From CAZBUB01 sp964494985 (GTDB lineage Bacteria; Desulfobacterota; Desulfovibrionia; Desulfovibrionales; Desulfothermaceae), in assembly GCA_964494985.1 (NCBI GenBank), contig CAZBUB010000051.1:1-16004 (forward strand): DNA of 16,004 bases, given 5' to 3'. Made by a program: the position numbers and the translations under genes. The notes under the pieces were generated by a model that worked only from the letters and a program-made list of their open reading frames with translations, was not told the origin of the DNA and did not search any database. Of this stretch, positions 1 to 7,440 are shown piece after piece (the first letter of the stretch is position 1; the number at the start of each line of letters is the position of its first letter).

Positions 1-307
1 GGAAACTTTGCCCGGAATTGTCCACATCGTCCAGGTAGGCATTGACCCTGGACCAAGTGATCTCCGGGTCCGTAACCCAGTGGTCAAAACGAGACAACAG
101 ATCTTTTTTTTCTGTGCCCGGCAGATCCGAAAGGCGGGGTCCTTCGCCCAGGCTGGAGTAGAGTTCCAGGAAATATGGAGAATGGCTGCGGACATAGGCC
201 ACAAGCCGGTTCAAACGTTCGTGTTGCAGCCCAATTCTCTCAGCCGGCGAGAGACGCTCCGCCTCAGCCAACATACCAAAGGCTTTTTCCAAGGTGATAT
301 CGTCCAC
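1..307 (-). CDS. PaaK/CoF-synthetase-like CoA ligase (N-terminal part, runs off left edge)
   Basis: The first ~102 residues of a minus-strand gene whose 3' end lies outside the window. The translation contains RLNRLVAYVRSHSPYF, then LSDLPGTEKKDLLSRFDHW and ITWSRVNAYLDD. This order of a basic arm, a 'lPvltKxdL' segment and an 'F.dW.TDP.it' segment is typical of the N-terminus of phenylacetate--CoA ligase and coenzyme F390 synthetase-like adenylating enzymes. The AMP-binding motifs themselves lie beyond the edge. There is no in-frame ATG. GTG at 307 has GAGG 8 nt upstream; GTG at 313 is in frame but too close to that site. Family membership is read from the pattern, and the substrate is unknown. 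The gene is divergent from the transposase remnant and is not obviously linked to the cobalamin genes. Confidence 0.7.
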   Translation of the reverse strand, partial: MDDITLEKAFGMLAEAERLSPAERIGLQHERLNRLVAYVRSHSPYFLELYSSLGEGPRLSDLPGTEKKDLLSRFDHWVTDPEITWSRVNAYLDDVDNSGQSF

Positions 308-415
308 GTTCACATCCTCGTGACCTATTAACTGTCTCTGGTAATAAAAACTCGGACAAAATTGCTTGATTTTGGGTAACTCTTTCTCTCGGCACAAACC
401 AGAGGAGGAAGTGTC

Positions 416-641
416 ATGGGAAGCAGCAATTTAGTCAAGAACAAAAACTTACTATTCTGAAATACGCCAAGCAGATCTGAGCCAAGGAAGCAGCCAAGGC
501 AGCTGGTGTCCGCTATGCCACGGTCTATGAGTGGCAAAGACAGCTCGAGGAACTCGGTGAAGAAGCCTTCCTCAAGCATCAGTCCAGTCGGCCAGGCCGG
601 GGGAAAAAGAAAATAACTTCTGAGCAGGAGTCAGCCATCCT
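416..641 (+). pseudogene. Decayed helix-turn-helix transposase (IS3/IS481-like N-terminal remnant)
   Basis: The sequence reads QFSQEQKLTILKYAKQI, then an in-frame TGA at 478-480, then AKEAAKAAGVRYATVYEWQ, ending in RPGRGKKKITSEQESAIL. This is the HTH region of an IS3/IS481-type transposase, with a winged-helix segment followed by the basic RPGRG linker. A good Shine-Dalgarno (GAGGAGG) precedes ATG 416, but the ATG frame reads into a stop, so a frameshift near codon 4 must be invoked in addition to the internal TGA. The DDE catalytic domain is absent: coding similarity stops at about 641 and hairpin-rich sequence follows. The left end of the element may lie near 332-345. It is a dead fragment; the exact IS family is uncertain. 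Confidence 0.7.
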
Positions 642-673
642 TTGTCCCGGGTTTAGCCCCACACTGGAGTATC

Positions 674-737
674 CCCTTTAGGGTGCAAGTAAAAATGCCC
701 TTTTAGGGCTAAGCATGCCACCGGCTATGCCGGTGGT
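674..737. repeat. Cluster of short hairpins, IS200/REP-like
   Basis: A CCCTTTAGGG-type unit occurs at 674-683. A GCCCT-TTT-AGGGC stem follows at 697-709. A perfect 8-bp stem CCACCGGC-TAT-GCCGGTGG lies at 718-736, extendable by G.T pairs. Subterminal hairpins of this kind mark IS200/IS605 ends and REP elements moved by Y1 transposases; that assignment is inference, because no tnpA is present here. The cluster abuts the broken transposase and sits just upstream of the btuB promoter. Confidence 0.5.
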
Positions 738-757
738 GAATTCTGACTTGATTGAAA

Positions 758-787
758 TTGACAAGTTAGCGTTCATTGTTCTATTAG
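758..787 (+). promoter_or_regulatory. Candidate sigma70 promoter of the btuB riboswitch transcript
   Basis: A perfect -35 TTGACA (758-763) is followed 18 nt later by TATTAG (782-787, 4 of 6 matches to the -10 consensus). Transcription would begin just before the cobalamin aptamer at 806, as expected for a riboswitch leader. Confidence 0.55.
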
Positions 788-805
788 TTTCAGTATATAT
801 TCATT

Positions 806-960
806 CGGGTGCCATATCAGGCTTAAAAGGGAACCCTGTGCGAATCAGGGACGGGCCCGCCACTGTGATTGGTGACGAAAGCCGCATTAGGCCACTCTGG
901 GAATCTCCCGGGGGAAGGCGTGGTGATGTAGGATGATCCGAGAGTCAGAAGACCTGCCCG
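806..960 (+). promoter_or_regulatory. Cobalamin riboswitch upstream of btuB
   Basis: Shows the conserved series of the class-I cobalamin aptamer: AAAAGGGAACCC, AATCAGGGACGGGCCCGCC, GACGAAAGCCGC, GCCACTCTGGGAA, the B12-box region GGGGGAAGGCG, and the closing AGTCAGAAGACCTGCC. CGGGT at 806-810 can pair with GCCCG at 956-960 to close P1. The intrinsic terminator at 1024-1062 is the expression platform, so adenosylcobalamin binding should terminate transcription before btuB. The other two riboswitches in the window are close relatives. Confidence 0.93.
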
Positions 961-1023
961 GATGATGAGGTGCGCTGTTTCGAGGTGGAAGCAGCAGTGC
1001 CTGATCCCGGCGGATAAAAAGGG

Positions 1024-1062
1024 AAATCCCCGGATCGAAATTTTCGGTCCGGGGATTTTTTT
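1024..1062 (+). terminator. Riboswitch-controlled intrinsic terminator (btuB leader)
   Basis: A long stem, AAATCCCCGGATCGAAA against TTTCGGTCCGGGGATTT, with one T.G pair, is followed by seven Ts. It lies between the aptamer and the btuB start, the expected site for attenuation. An upstream GATCCCGG (about 1003-1010) could pair with its 5' arm as an antiterminator; that pairing is inferred. Confidence 0.85.
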
Positions 1063-1107
1063 GCTCCGGACCGCGGTTTCGAACCCTTTAGCGCGGGAGG
1101 AGTTGTC

Positions 1108-3054
1108 ATGGTAAATTTTTGCAAGTTGGCAGCGGTGCTGGGTTTTATTTTGATTGTCTGTATTCCGGCTCAGGCAGAAGAAGAGGGGCAGCAGGATTCG
1201 CAGCGCCTGCAGGAGATGGTGGTTACTGCCAGCAGGGCTCCGGAAAAAGAAGAGGTCGTGCCTGCCAATGTTACAGTGATCAGCGCCGAAGATATCGAAA
1301 TTACTTCAGCCCAAAGTGTACCAGAGCTGCTCAAGCATCAGGTGGGGATTCAGGTAGAGGACTATACCGGCACCGGTCGAACCACCAGTGTTGATTTGCG
1401 GGGCTTCGGAGAAAGCGCAGCCGCCAATACTTTGGTTATGGTTGATGGCCGCAGGGTTAACCCTCCGGACATGAGCGGAGTGGACTGGAGCACGATTCCC
1501 CTGGAGAGGATCCAGCGCATCGAGGTCATCCGGGGCGGGGGCAGTGTGCTGTACGGCAACAACGCTACAGGCGGGGTGATCAACATCATTACTAAAGAGG
1601 GTGCTGAAGAGCCCCAAATCAGCACAGAGACCAGTGCAGGCAGCTATGAGTACTTCAAGCAGGCTTTAGGGCTGTCCGGTAGCTCAGGGAGCTGGAAGTA
1701 TAACCTAGATGCAGGTTACATCGATACTGACGGCTACCGGGACAATGGATATCTGCGCAGCAGGACTGCGGGCCTGAATCTATCCTACGACGGCAATTGG
1801 TATGGGGCGGACCTGCAAGCCGGGATCAAGGACGACCGCTACGGACTGCCCGGCTCTGTCATGAAGGACGAGCCCAGACGAGACACTAATACTCCTGATG
1901 ATTATGCCGAGACACAGGATCAATACCTGCAGTTTACTCCCTATGCTGAGCTTGATGAGCAGTCAGAGCTTTCCCTGGCCCTTCAGGCCAGGCGCTATGA
2001 CTCGGATTCCAAATGGAAAAGCAATACCATGGATAAGGAGTACGAGATTGAAGACTATGGGCTCTTGCCGCAATACAACAGGGATTTCGATTTTCTGGGC
2101 CTTTCCCATTCCCTGGTAGCCGGCCTGGACTATAAGCGCTCTAAGCTGCAGGAGCAAGGAGTAGAGGATAAAGAACGCGAAGAGACAGGGGTTTTTATTC
2201 AGGATCGGATCAATCTGACAGAGGCATTATTGTTTAGTCTGGGGTATCGCAGCACCTGGAGCGAGTTTGATGTCCATGACCAGAAGGAGTCTTTTACAAT
2301 AGATTCAGCCAATGCAGGCCTGACTTATAACTACGCTCCAGGAAGCAAGCTGTTTGTCTCCTATGATCGGGCATTTCGGACTGTGCTCCTGGACGAGCTG
2401 GGCGGGCCGAGCTTTGATCAGATCTTAAAGCCCCAGATCAGCAAGCACTACCAGGCCGGTGCCAGGCACAGCTTCTCTCCGGAGCTGAGCCTGGGGGCTA
2501 CGGTGTTTAGGATAGATACTGACCAGGAGATCCTGTATGATCCCCAGGAGAGCGATCCAGGACAGTTCTTTCCCGGCCAGAATGTGAACTACGATGAAAC
2601 CAGGCGTCAAGGGCTGGAGCTGGAGGCCAGTCTGGATCCAGCAAGTTGGCTGGGTGTAAGGGCTGGATATACCTGGATGGACCATGAGCTCAAAGGGGGC
2701 AGGTACGACGGCAGCCCTATCCCTGGTGTTGCCAAGCATACTGCGCATGCTGCAGTGCTGCTTAAGCCCCTGGAGGATCTAGCCCTGGATGTCCGAGGGC
2801 GCTGGCTGGCGGATAAGGGCATGATCAGCGACTGGGAGGATGAAGTGGGAGATGATTGGGAAGGCGGGGACTACTTTGTCCTGGATGCTATGTTCAGCTA
2901 TGACTGGAAGCCTTTTACCTTTGCTGCAGGGGTGAAGAATATCCTGGATGAGGAATATTCGGAATACGGCACTTATGGTGGTGGGCAGATCAATCTCTAT
3001 CCTTCTGCTGAGAGGAATTATCTGGCCAAAGTGGGGTTGGAGTGGGTGTTTTAG
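1108..3054 (+). CDS. btuB: TonB-dependent outer-membrane corrinoid receptor
   Basis: 648 residues, normal for a TonB-dependent receptor. A signal peptide covers residues 1 to about 23 (ending IPAQA). The TonB box EMVVTA lies at 36-41. The plug domain follows, including VELLK-type and VDLRGFG segments, VMVDGRRVN, RIEVIRGGGSVLYG and GGVINIITK (to about residue 163). The remainder is a 22-strand-type beta-barrel rich in alternating aromatics, ending YLAKVGLEWVF with a C-terminal Phe, the usual outer-membrane insertion signal. GGGAGGAG precedes ATG 1108. Assignment to corrinoid rather than siderophore uptake rests on the cobalamin riboswitch in its leader and the downstream btuF-btuC genes; sequence alone would only say TonB-dependent receptor. 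It should move cobalamin or cobinamide across the outer membrane at the expense of TonB. Confidence 0.9.
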   Translation: MVNFCKLAAVLGFILIVCIPAQAEEEGQQDSQRLQEMVVTASRAPEKEEVVPANVTVISAEDIEITSAQSVPELLKHQVGIQVEDYTGTGRTTSVDLRGFGESAAANTLVMVDGRRVNPPDMSGVDWSTIPLERIQRIEVIRGGGSVLYGNNATGGVINIITKEGAEEPQISTETSAGSYEYFKQALGLSGSSGSWKYNLDAGYIDTDGYRDNGYLRSRTAGLNLSYDGNWYGADLQAGIKDDRYGLPGSVMKDEPRRDTNTPDDYAETQDQYLQFTPYAELDEQSELSLALQARRYDSDSKWKSNTMDKEYEIEDYGLLPQYNRDFDFLGLSHSLVAGLDYKRSKLQEQGVEDKEREETGVFIQDRINLTEALLFSLGYRSTWSEFDVHDQKESFTIDSANAGLTYNYAPGSKLFVSYDRAFRTVLLDELGGPSFDQILKPQISKHYQAGARHSFSPELSLGATVFRIDTDQEILYDPQESDPGQFFPGQNVNYDETRRQGLELEASLDPASWLGVRAGYTWMDHELKGGRYDGSPIPGVAKHTAHAAVLLKPLEDLALDVRGRWLADKGMISDWEDEVGDDWEGGDYFVLDAMFSYDWKPFTFAAGVKNILDEEYSEYGTYGGGQINLYPSAERNYLAKVGLEWVF

Positions 3055-3265
3055 AAGCTGGGAGGTATGGAAAGGTTCATTTATATTGAAGCCGACAATG
3101 ATCGCAGCCAGCTGCAACCGAATATGCCTTGCGATGGGGCGTGAGCCGCTGGCGGTAAGCATTCCTGGGCTGGAGCCTTGGAAAGATGCAATAACAAGTA
3201 CAAAATTCGCGGAGATTGGTGGCCTTATCCGAACCGATTCGTGATCCCCTCTTATGGAAAAAAAA

Positions 3266-3300
3266 CGAATCTGTCCCAATCTGCTCGAATTTGCACGAAC
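3266..3300 (+). repeat. Degenerate 10-bp tandem repeat in the btuB-btuF gap
   Basis: Units CGAATCTGTC, CCAATCTGCT, CGAATTTGCA and the start of a fourth, CGAAC, run head to tail. Related CGAACCGATTCG lies a little upstream. The btuB-btuF gap (3055-3315) otherwise shows no gene or terminator, so both genes could share one transcript. The repeat resembles dispersed intergenic 'AATCTG' repeats seen in many deltaproteobacteria (recollection, not a search result). Confidence 0.4.
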
Positions 3301-3315
3301 AAGATGAAGGTACCT

Positions 3316-4209
3316 ATGCTGCGGAAAATGAGCTCAGCCTTGCTGGTGTTGCTGCTGCTTTTGGCTGCTGGCCAGGTCCAGGCAGCTTCCAGGCAGATGC
3401 AGGACCAGGCTGGCAGGATTGTAGAGATCCCGAAAGATCCCAGCAGGGTGGTCTCCCTGGCGCCCAGCATCACAGAGATGGTCTATGAGCTGGGCAAGGG
3501 AGACCTCCTGGTGGGGGCGACCATGTACAGCGATAATCCTGCCCAGGCCCAGGAGCTGCCCAAGGTGGGGTCATATGTGAATCTGAATGTGGAGAAGATC
3601 CTGCAGCTTAAGCCTGATCTGTGCCTGGCCACCAAGGACGGCAATCCAGTGTCCACAGTGCAGCGCCTGCAGTCCCTGGGAGTGCCTGTATATGCCCTGG
3701 ATCCGCGCAGCCTGGAGCAGGTCATGCACACCTTGAAGGAACTGGGGGCAATCCTTCGGGCTGAAGGGGCAGCGAAAGAGCTGGTTGCAGATATGCAGGG
3801 CAGGCTGCAGGAACTCAAAACCAGGACCAGGCAAAGCCAAGAAGAGCCCAGGGTCTTTTTTCAGATTGGGCTAAAGCCTTTGGTCTCTGCTGGAGAAGGG
3901 ACCTTTATCCAGGAATTGATAGACCTGGCAGGTGGCAAGAATCTGGCTGCAGGGAAAGGTACCTATCCCAGGTTTTCCAGGGAAGAGGTGCTGAAGCTGG
4001 ATCCAGAGGTGATACTGATCAGCTCCATGGCCAACGACAAAGAGGCTGCCCAGGAGGCGGTGCGCTCCTGGAAGCGCTACCCAGGTATTACTGCAGTAGC
4101 AGAGGACAGGATACATGTTGTTCCTGCAAAGCTCTTCAACCGGCCTTCGCCCAGGATGCTGGATGCCCTGGAGATACTGGTGGATCTTCTGCATCCGGAC
4201 AATGGATAG
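3316..4209 (+). CDS. btuF: Periplasmic cobalamin/corrinoid-binding protein of a BtuFCD importer
   Basis: 297 residues from ATG 3316, chosen because AAGG at 3307-3310 lies 5 nt upstream and the protein then opens with a clean signal peptide (MLRKMSS, a poly-Leu core, ending VQAAS). Starts upstream in the same frame (3304, 3178) lack a ribosome site and add non-secretory, repeat-derived sequence. The mature protein has the class-III (TroA/BtuF) binding fold markers: RVVSLAPSITEMVYELG, VGSYVNLNVEKILQLKPDL, LGVPVYAL, and the long backbone helix LEQVMHTLKELG. The second lobe carries FQIGLKPLVSAG, TFIQELIDLAGG and ILISSM. It would deliver the ligand to BtuC. The 29-bp gap to btuC indicates a shared operon. 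A haem- or siderophore-binding role cannot be excluded from sequence, but the riboswitch context favours corrinoids. Confidence 0.85.
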   Translation: MLRKMSSALLVLLLLLAAGQVQAASRQMQDQAGRIVEIPKDPSRVVSLAPSITEMVYELGKGDLLVGATMYSDNPAQAQELPKVGSYVNLNVEKILQLKPDLCLATKDGNPVSTVQRLQSLGVPVYALDPRSLEQVMHTLKELGAILRAEGAAKELVADMQGRLQELKTRTRQSQEEPRVFFQIGLKPLVSAGEGTFIQELIDLAGGKNLAAGKGTYPRFSREEVLKLDPEVILISSMANDKEAAQEAVRSWKRYPGITAVAEDRIHVVPAKLFNRPSPRMLDALEILVDLLHPDNG

Positions 4210-4238
4210 GCTGATATCGAACAGAAAAGGACTCTGGA

Positions 4239-5255
4239 GTGAGGGGTACTGCGGAAAATGGCATCCTGGGCAGGATATTTAAGGTCAGCCTGCTGCTGGC
4301 CTGTATGCTGGCTGTTTTTATCCTGCTGGGAATCAGCTTCGGCTCCACCGGGGAGCTGGGCAGCATTCTGCTGCAGGCTCTGCTTCAGGGCAGAGAGCTG
4401 GATGACCTGCAGCTGACTATAATCTTTGAGCTGCGCCTGCCCAGGGTGATCCTGGCTGCTTTGGTTGGGGCCACCCTAGGCACAGGCGGGCTGGTCTTCC
4501 AGGCCCTGCTGCGCAATCCCCTGGCTGAGCCCTATATCCTGGGCATCTCCGGAGGTTCGGCAGTAGGGGCTGTGCTGGGTATGATGCTGGGCCTGGCCTT
4601 CTTTCCAGGAGTTACGGTCTTGTCCTTTGTCGGCAGCCTGCTGACGCTTTTCCTGGTGGTGGTCCTGGCAGGCAGGGGCCAGATGCGGCAGGAAAGCAGC
4701 CTGCTTCTGGCTGGGGTCATGGTCAATGCCTTCTGTTCCGCGATCATTACTTTCCTGATCTCTATGACCCAACACAGCAAGCTGCAGGGTATTTTGTTCT
4801 GGCTCATGGGAGATCTGTCCCAGGCAGTACCTGTGCGTGTCCTGGGGCTTTTCCTGCTGGTGTTGCCTTGCTTTTTTTTGATCTTTCTCTGGGCCAAACC
4901 CATGAATCTGCTGCAGTTCGGTCAGCAGGAGGCCAAAAGCATGGGTGTGAACGTGACTTGGATCAGCCTGGGGCTGCTGGTGGTGACCTCCCTGGCTGTA
5001 AGCGCCACTGTCTGTCTGGTGGGTCTGGTGGGGTTTGTGGGCCTGCTGATCCCGCATCTGCTGAGGCTGCTGCTGGGACCTGAGCACAGGGTGCTAGTGC
5101 CTGCCTGTGTGCTGGGTGGCGGGGCCTTCATGGTGGGCTGCGACCTGCTGGCCAGGACCATTTCCAGCCAGGGGGAGCTGCCTGTGGGGGTGATTACAGC
5201 CCTGATCGGCGCTCCTGCGTTTGTGTTTTTCCTATACCGAAGCAGTAAGGCTTGA
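4239..5255 (+). CDS. btuC: FecCD/BtuC-family ABC transporter permease
   Basis: 338 residues, starting at GTG 4239 with AAAAGGA 7 nt upstream. About nine to ten hydrophobic helices fill the protein. Family signatures include LRLPRVILAALVGATLG near the N-terminus, then FQALLRNPLAEPYILGISGG, and VGLVGFVGLLIPHLLRLLLG, the cytoplasmic coupling segment that contacts the ATPase, followed by GPEHRVLVPA and GELPVGVITALIGAPAFVFFLYR at the end. The family moves vitamin B12, haem or ferric siderophores from the binding protein across the inner membrane. Gene order btuF-btuC and the upstream cobalamin switch point to corrinoids. Its usual translational partner, btuD, is not immediately downstream: about 460 bp of repetitive sequence lies between. 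Confidence 0.88.
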   Translation: MRGTAENGILGRIFKVSLLLACMLAVFILLGISFGSTGELGSILLQALLQGRELDDLQLTIIFELRLPRVILAALVGATLGTGGLVFQALLRNPLAEPYILGISGGSAVGAVLGMMLGLAFFPGVTVLSFVGSLLTLFLVVVLAGRGQMRQESSLLLAGVMVNAFCSAIITFLISMTQHSKLQGILFWLMGDLSQAVPVRVLGLFLLVLPCFFLIFLWAKPMNLLQFGQQEAKSMGVNVTWISLGLLVVTSLAVSATVCLVGLVGFVGLLIPHLLRLLLGPEHRVLVPACVLGGGAFMVGCDLLARTISSQGELPVGVITALIGAPAFVFFLYRSSKA

Positions 5256-5260
5256 AAATA

Positions 5261-5290
5261 GAGGACAGAAGACAGAGGACAGTGAACAGA
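5261..5290. repeat. Short imperfect GAGGACAGA-type tandem repeat
   Basis: GAGGACAGAA, GACAGAGGACAG and TGAACAGA follow one another directly after the btuC stop. It is the left edge of a non-coding island (5256-5717) that holds no gene on either strand, only repeats. Confidence 0.4.
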
Positions 5291-5383
5291 ATATAAAAAA
5301 TCGCAGCAAGGATAAAGGGTCTTGAATATGCTCAAGCTATCTCTAGGGTAACTGTTCACCATAATAACAACATCATGTCCAGT

Positions 5384-5650
5384 GATCCGGGGGTCCTGCC
5401 AACAGGACGCAAAAAACTCGCTCCAAAGAATGCGTAAATCAAAATCCTGGTTTTGGCCCTATTGAATATTTTATACGTTCAGTTCATGGCTGACTCTTAG
5501 GGTGATAAGGGTTGCATAGTTTTGATTAACGCATTCTAAGTCGCTCAGATCCGGCACCTACTTTTGCTGATACTTTTCACTTAAAATATTAGAGTTGGCT
5601 TATAATATAAAAGTAGGTGCCGGACGCTCTGTTGGCAGAACCCCCGGATC
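5384..5650. repeat. Foldback (palindromic) element, copy 1, between btuC and btuD
   Basis: The ends form an inverted repeat: GATCCGGGGGTCCTGCCAAC at 5384-5403 pairs with the reverse complement at 5631-5650 with one mismatch. The arms continue inward with AGAATGCGT and AATCAAAA (about 5427-5444) matching the complement of TTTTGATT and ACGCATTCT (about 5520-5537). A homologous element lies at 7988-8175 in the same orientation. A separate 75-bp hairpin interrupts the right arm at 5550-5624. No open reading frame of note is inside, so it looks like a MITE-like or structured dispersed repeat. The family is not recognised with certainty. Confidence 0.75.
5550..5624. repeat. Hairpin element nested in the right arm of foldback copy 1
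   Basis: A perfect 15-bp inverted repeat: CCGGCACCTACTTTT at 5551-5565 and its complement at 5609-5623, extended by a T-A pair. It encloses a 43-bp AT-rich centre. The second foldback copy has only a few bases (cattttga) at the corresponding place, so this looks like an insertion or an alternative tip. GGCACCTACTTTT-type ends resemble REP sequences moved by Y1 (RAYT) transposases; that link is inference. Confidence 0.65.
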
Positions 5651-5717
5651 CAGGCCTTATCAGCATCCAGGTTTCTGGCACAACTGGTACTGAATAATTA
5701 CTCTCTAGGGGAGGTTG

Positions 5718-6557
5718 ATGTCTGCGAATGAGGCAGTGAGGCTGCAGGGGGTGAGCTTTGCCTATGAGAGGCAAAATGTCCTGGATGGGATCTCTTTTCA
5801 GGTGCGCAAAGGGGACTTTTTGGCTGTACTGGGTCCTAACGGCTCTGGCAAGAGCACTCTGCTCAAGGCCATGGATTCCCAGATCCAGATCCAGCAGGGC
5901 AGCATCAGACTCCTGGGCAGGGATATCAAGGAATATTCTGCGCGGGAGCTGGCCAGGGAGGTGGCCCTGGTGCTCCAGCAGAGCCCGGTTGCTTCTGGCT
6001 TTACTGTGCAAGAGACAGTGCTTATGGGCCGCTTTCCCTACCAGGGCCTGCTGGGCCTGGAGGGCAGAAGGGATCTGGAGGTAGCCAGGCAGGCCATGCA
6101 ATCGACCAAAGTGGAGCATCTGCGCAAGAGAAAGCTGAATCAGCTGAGCGGAGGGGAGCTGCAACGGGTGCTTCTGGCCCGGGCCTTGTGCCAGGAGCCA
6201 CGGATTATTCTTTTGGACGAGCCTACTTCTTCCCTGGATCCTGCGCATCAGGTGCGGATTATGGATCTATTGGAGCGTCTGCACCAGGAGCAGGAGCTGA
6301 CCGTAATCATGGTAGTGCATGATTTGAACCTGGCTGCCTTGTATGCGCAGCAGATGCTGCTTATGCGCGAGGGACGGGCCTTTTGCCAAGGCAGGCCCCA
6401 GGAGGTGCTCAACTTCAAGAATTTGGAGCAAGTCTTCGACTGTGTGCTTCTGGTGGAGGAGGGCTCCATGGACGGGCTGCCTAAGGTCAGCCTGGTGCCG
6501 GGTCGCTACCTGGACCAGGATTTGCTGCGCAGGTTCAGGGCAGCATCGAGTGCTTGA
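5718..6557 (+). CDS. btuD: ABC transporter ATPase of the corrinoid importer
   Basis: 279 residues from ATG 5718, preceded by AGGGGAGG. All nucleotide-binding motifs are present: Walker A GPNGSGKST (39-47), Q-loop LVLQQSP (near 87), signature LSGGELQRV (143-151), Walker B IILLDEPTSSLD (163-174) and the H-switch VVHDLNLAALY (His201). The FepC/BtuD subfamily is indicated by the MGRFPYQGLLG segment and the DLNLA helix. It hydrolyses ATP to drive BtuC. It lies on the same strand as btuB-btuF-btuC but is separated from btuC by repeats, so it may depend on read-through or on a promoter in the repeat island. It converges on the crotonase gene with only 6 bp between the stops and no terminator. Confidence 0.88.
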   Translation: MSANEAVRLQGVSFAYERQNVLDGISFQVRKGDFLAVLGPNGSGKSTLLKAMDSQIQIQQGSIRLLGRDIKEYSARELAREVALVLQQSPVASGFTVQETVLMGRFPYQGLLGLEGRRDLEVARQAMQSTKVEHLRKRKLNQLSGGELQRVLLARALCQEPRIILLDEPTSSLDPAHQVRIMDLLERLHQEQELTVIMVVHDLNLAALYAQQMLLMREGRAFCQGRPQEVLNFKNLEQVFDCVLLVEEGSMDGLPKVSLVPGRYLDQDLLRRFRAASSA

Positions 6558-6563
6558 GCTTTT

Positions 6564-7337
6564 TCAATTTTTCCACTGGGGAGTCCTTTTCTCCAAGAAC
6601 GCGCTTATACCTTCCTTGGCATCCGGGCTGGTGCTGTTCAGGCTGATGACTTGGGTGGCATAGGCCAGGGCCTGGAAATCTTCCATGTTGACCTGCTTGT
6701 AGAAAAGCTCCTTGCCTAGTCCCAGGGTGTTCAGGCTGTACTGGGCGATGTTTTCAGCCAGAGTTTTGGCCTCCTGCTCCAGATCCTGGGCAGGGACCAC
6801 CTTGTTCACCAGACCGTGGGCCAGGGCCTCCTGGGCTGGAATCAGCTCGCCTGTCAAAAGCATCTCCAGGGCCTTCTTACGCCCGATGCTGCGGCTCAAA
6901 AAAACCGCAGGGGTACTGCAGAAAAGACCAATCTTGACGCCTGGGGTGCCGAAGCGGGCGTCTTGTGAGGCTACAGCCAGGTCGCAGGCGGCAACCAGCT
7001 GGCAGCCTGCAGCTGTGGCCACTCCGTGCACCTGGGCGATCACCGGCTGGGGCATGTCCCTGATGGCCTGCATGGTCTGATAGCAGGTCTGGAACAGATC
7101 CAGAACTTCCTGGGGCTCGCCTCCCAGGACTTCTTTTAGATTGTGTCCGGAAGAGAAGTGCTGGCCAGCGCCTTTTATTATTACTGCCTTGGCCCGGTTC
7201 TGGGCTGCAATGTCCTGCAAAAGAGCAGTCAGCTCCTGCAAAAGCTCCTTGGACAGGGCGTTTCTCTTCTCAGGCAGGTTCAGGGTGACATGGGCCACAT
7301 GGCCTTCCTGCTGCAGGACAAGGTTGCTCTGGGACAT
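6564..7337 (-). CDS. Crotonase-superfamily protein, ECHDC3-like, lacking both catalytic glutamates
   Basis: 257 residues, the usual crotonase length. ATG 7337 follows CAGGAGGAAGTCCC. Visible motifs are LNLPEKRNALSKEL, the first oxyanion-hole segment FSSGHNLKEV (61-70), HGVATAAGCQLVAACDLA (104-121) and FGTPGVKIGLFCSTP (129-143). In true enoyl-CoA hydratases the GGGCE glutamate and the PE glutamate do the acid-base chemistry; here they are Gln113 and about Gly133. The pattern AAGCQL plus TPGVKIGLFCS matches the ECHDC3-like branch, found in mitochondria and many proteobacteria, whose activity is poorly defined. CoA-thioester binding is expected because the oxyanion-hole segments are kept; hydratase activity is doubtful. 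It is transcribed towards btuD and is unlikely to be functionally linked to it. A weak promoter candidate (TTGAAC-17-TAGAGA) lies at 7377-7405 on the minus strand. Confidence 0.85.
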   Translation of the reverse strand: MSQSNLVLQQEGHVAHVTLNLPEKRNALSKELLQELTALLQDIAAQNRAKAVIIKGAGQHFSSGHNLKEVLGGEPQEVLDLFQTCYQTMQAIRDMPQPVIAQVHGVATAAGCQLVAACDLAVASQDARFGTPGVKIGLFCSTPAVFLSRSIGRKKALEMLLTGELIPAQEALAHGLVNKVVPAQDLEQEAKTLAENIAQYSLNTLGLGKELFYKQVNMEDFQALAYATQVISLNSTSPDAKEGISAFLEKRTPQWKN

Positions 7338-7440
7338 GGGACTTCCTCCTGGGGGATTGATTTTTAGAGATTTTTATCTCTAGCATTTTCCCAGGGAAAG
7401 TTCAAATCAGGAAGCATTTGCGAAATAGGGATTGAACCCC

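Noticed and set aside
3178..3315. N-terminal extension of btuF from an upstream ATG
   Set aside because: The extra 46 residues come from intergenic repeats and would bury the signal peptide; ATG 3316 has its own ribosome site.
4476..5087. 203-codon minus-strand open frame, rich in Gln and His
   Set aside because: It lies entirely inside btuC; its odd composition is the complement of Leu- and Ala-rich membrane codons, and it has no ribosome site or family pattern.
5589..6248. 219-codon minus-strand open frame
   Set aside because: Antisense to btuD and the repeat island; no start signal or recognisable motif.
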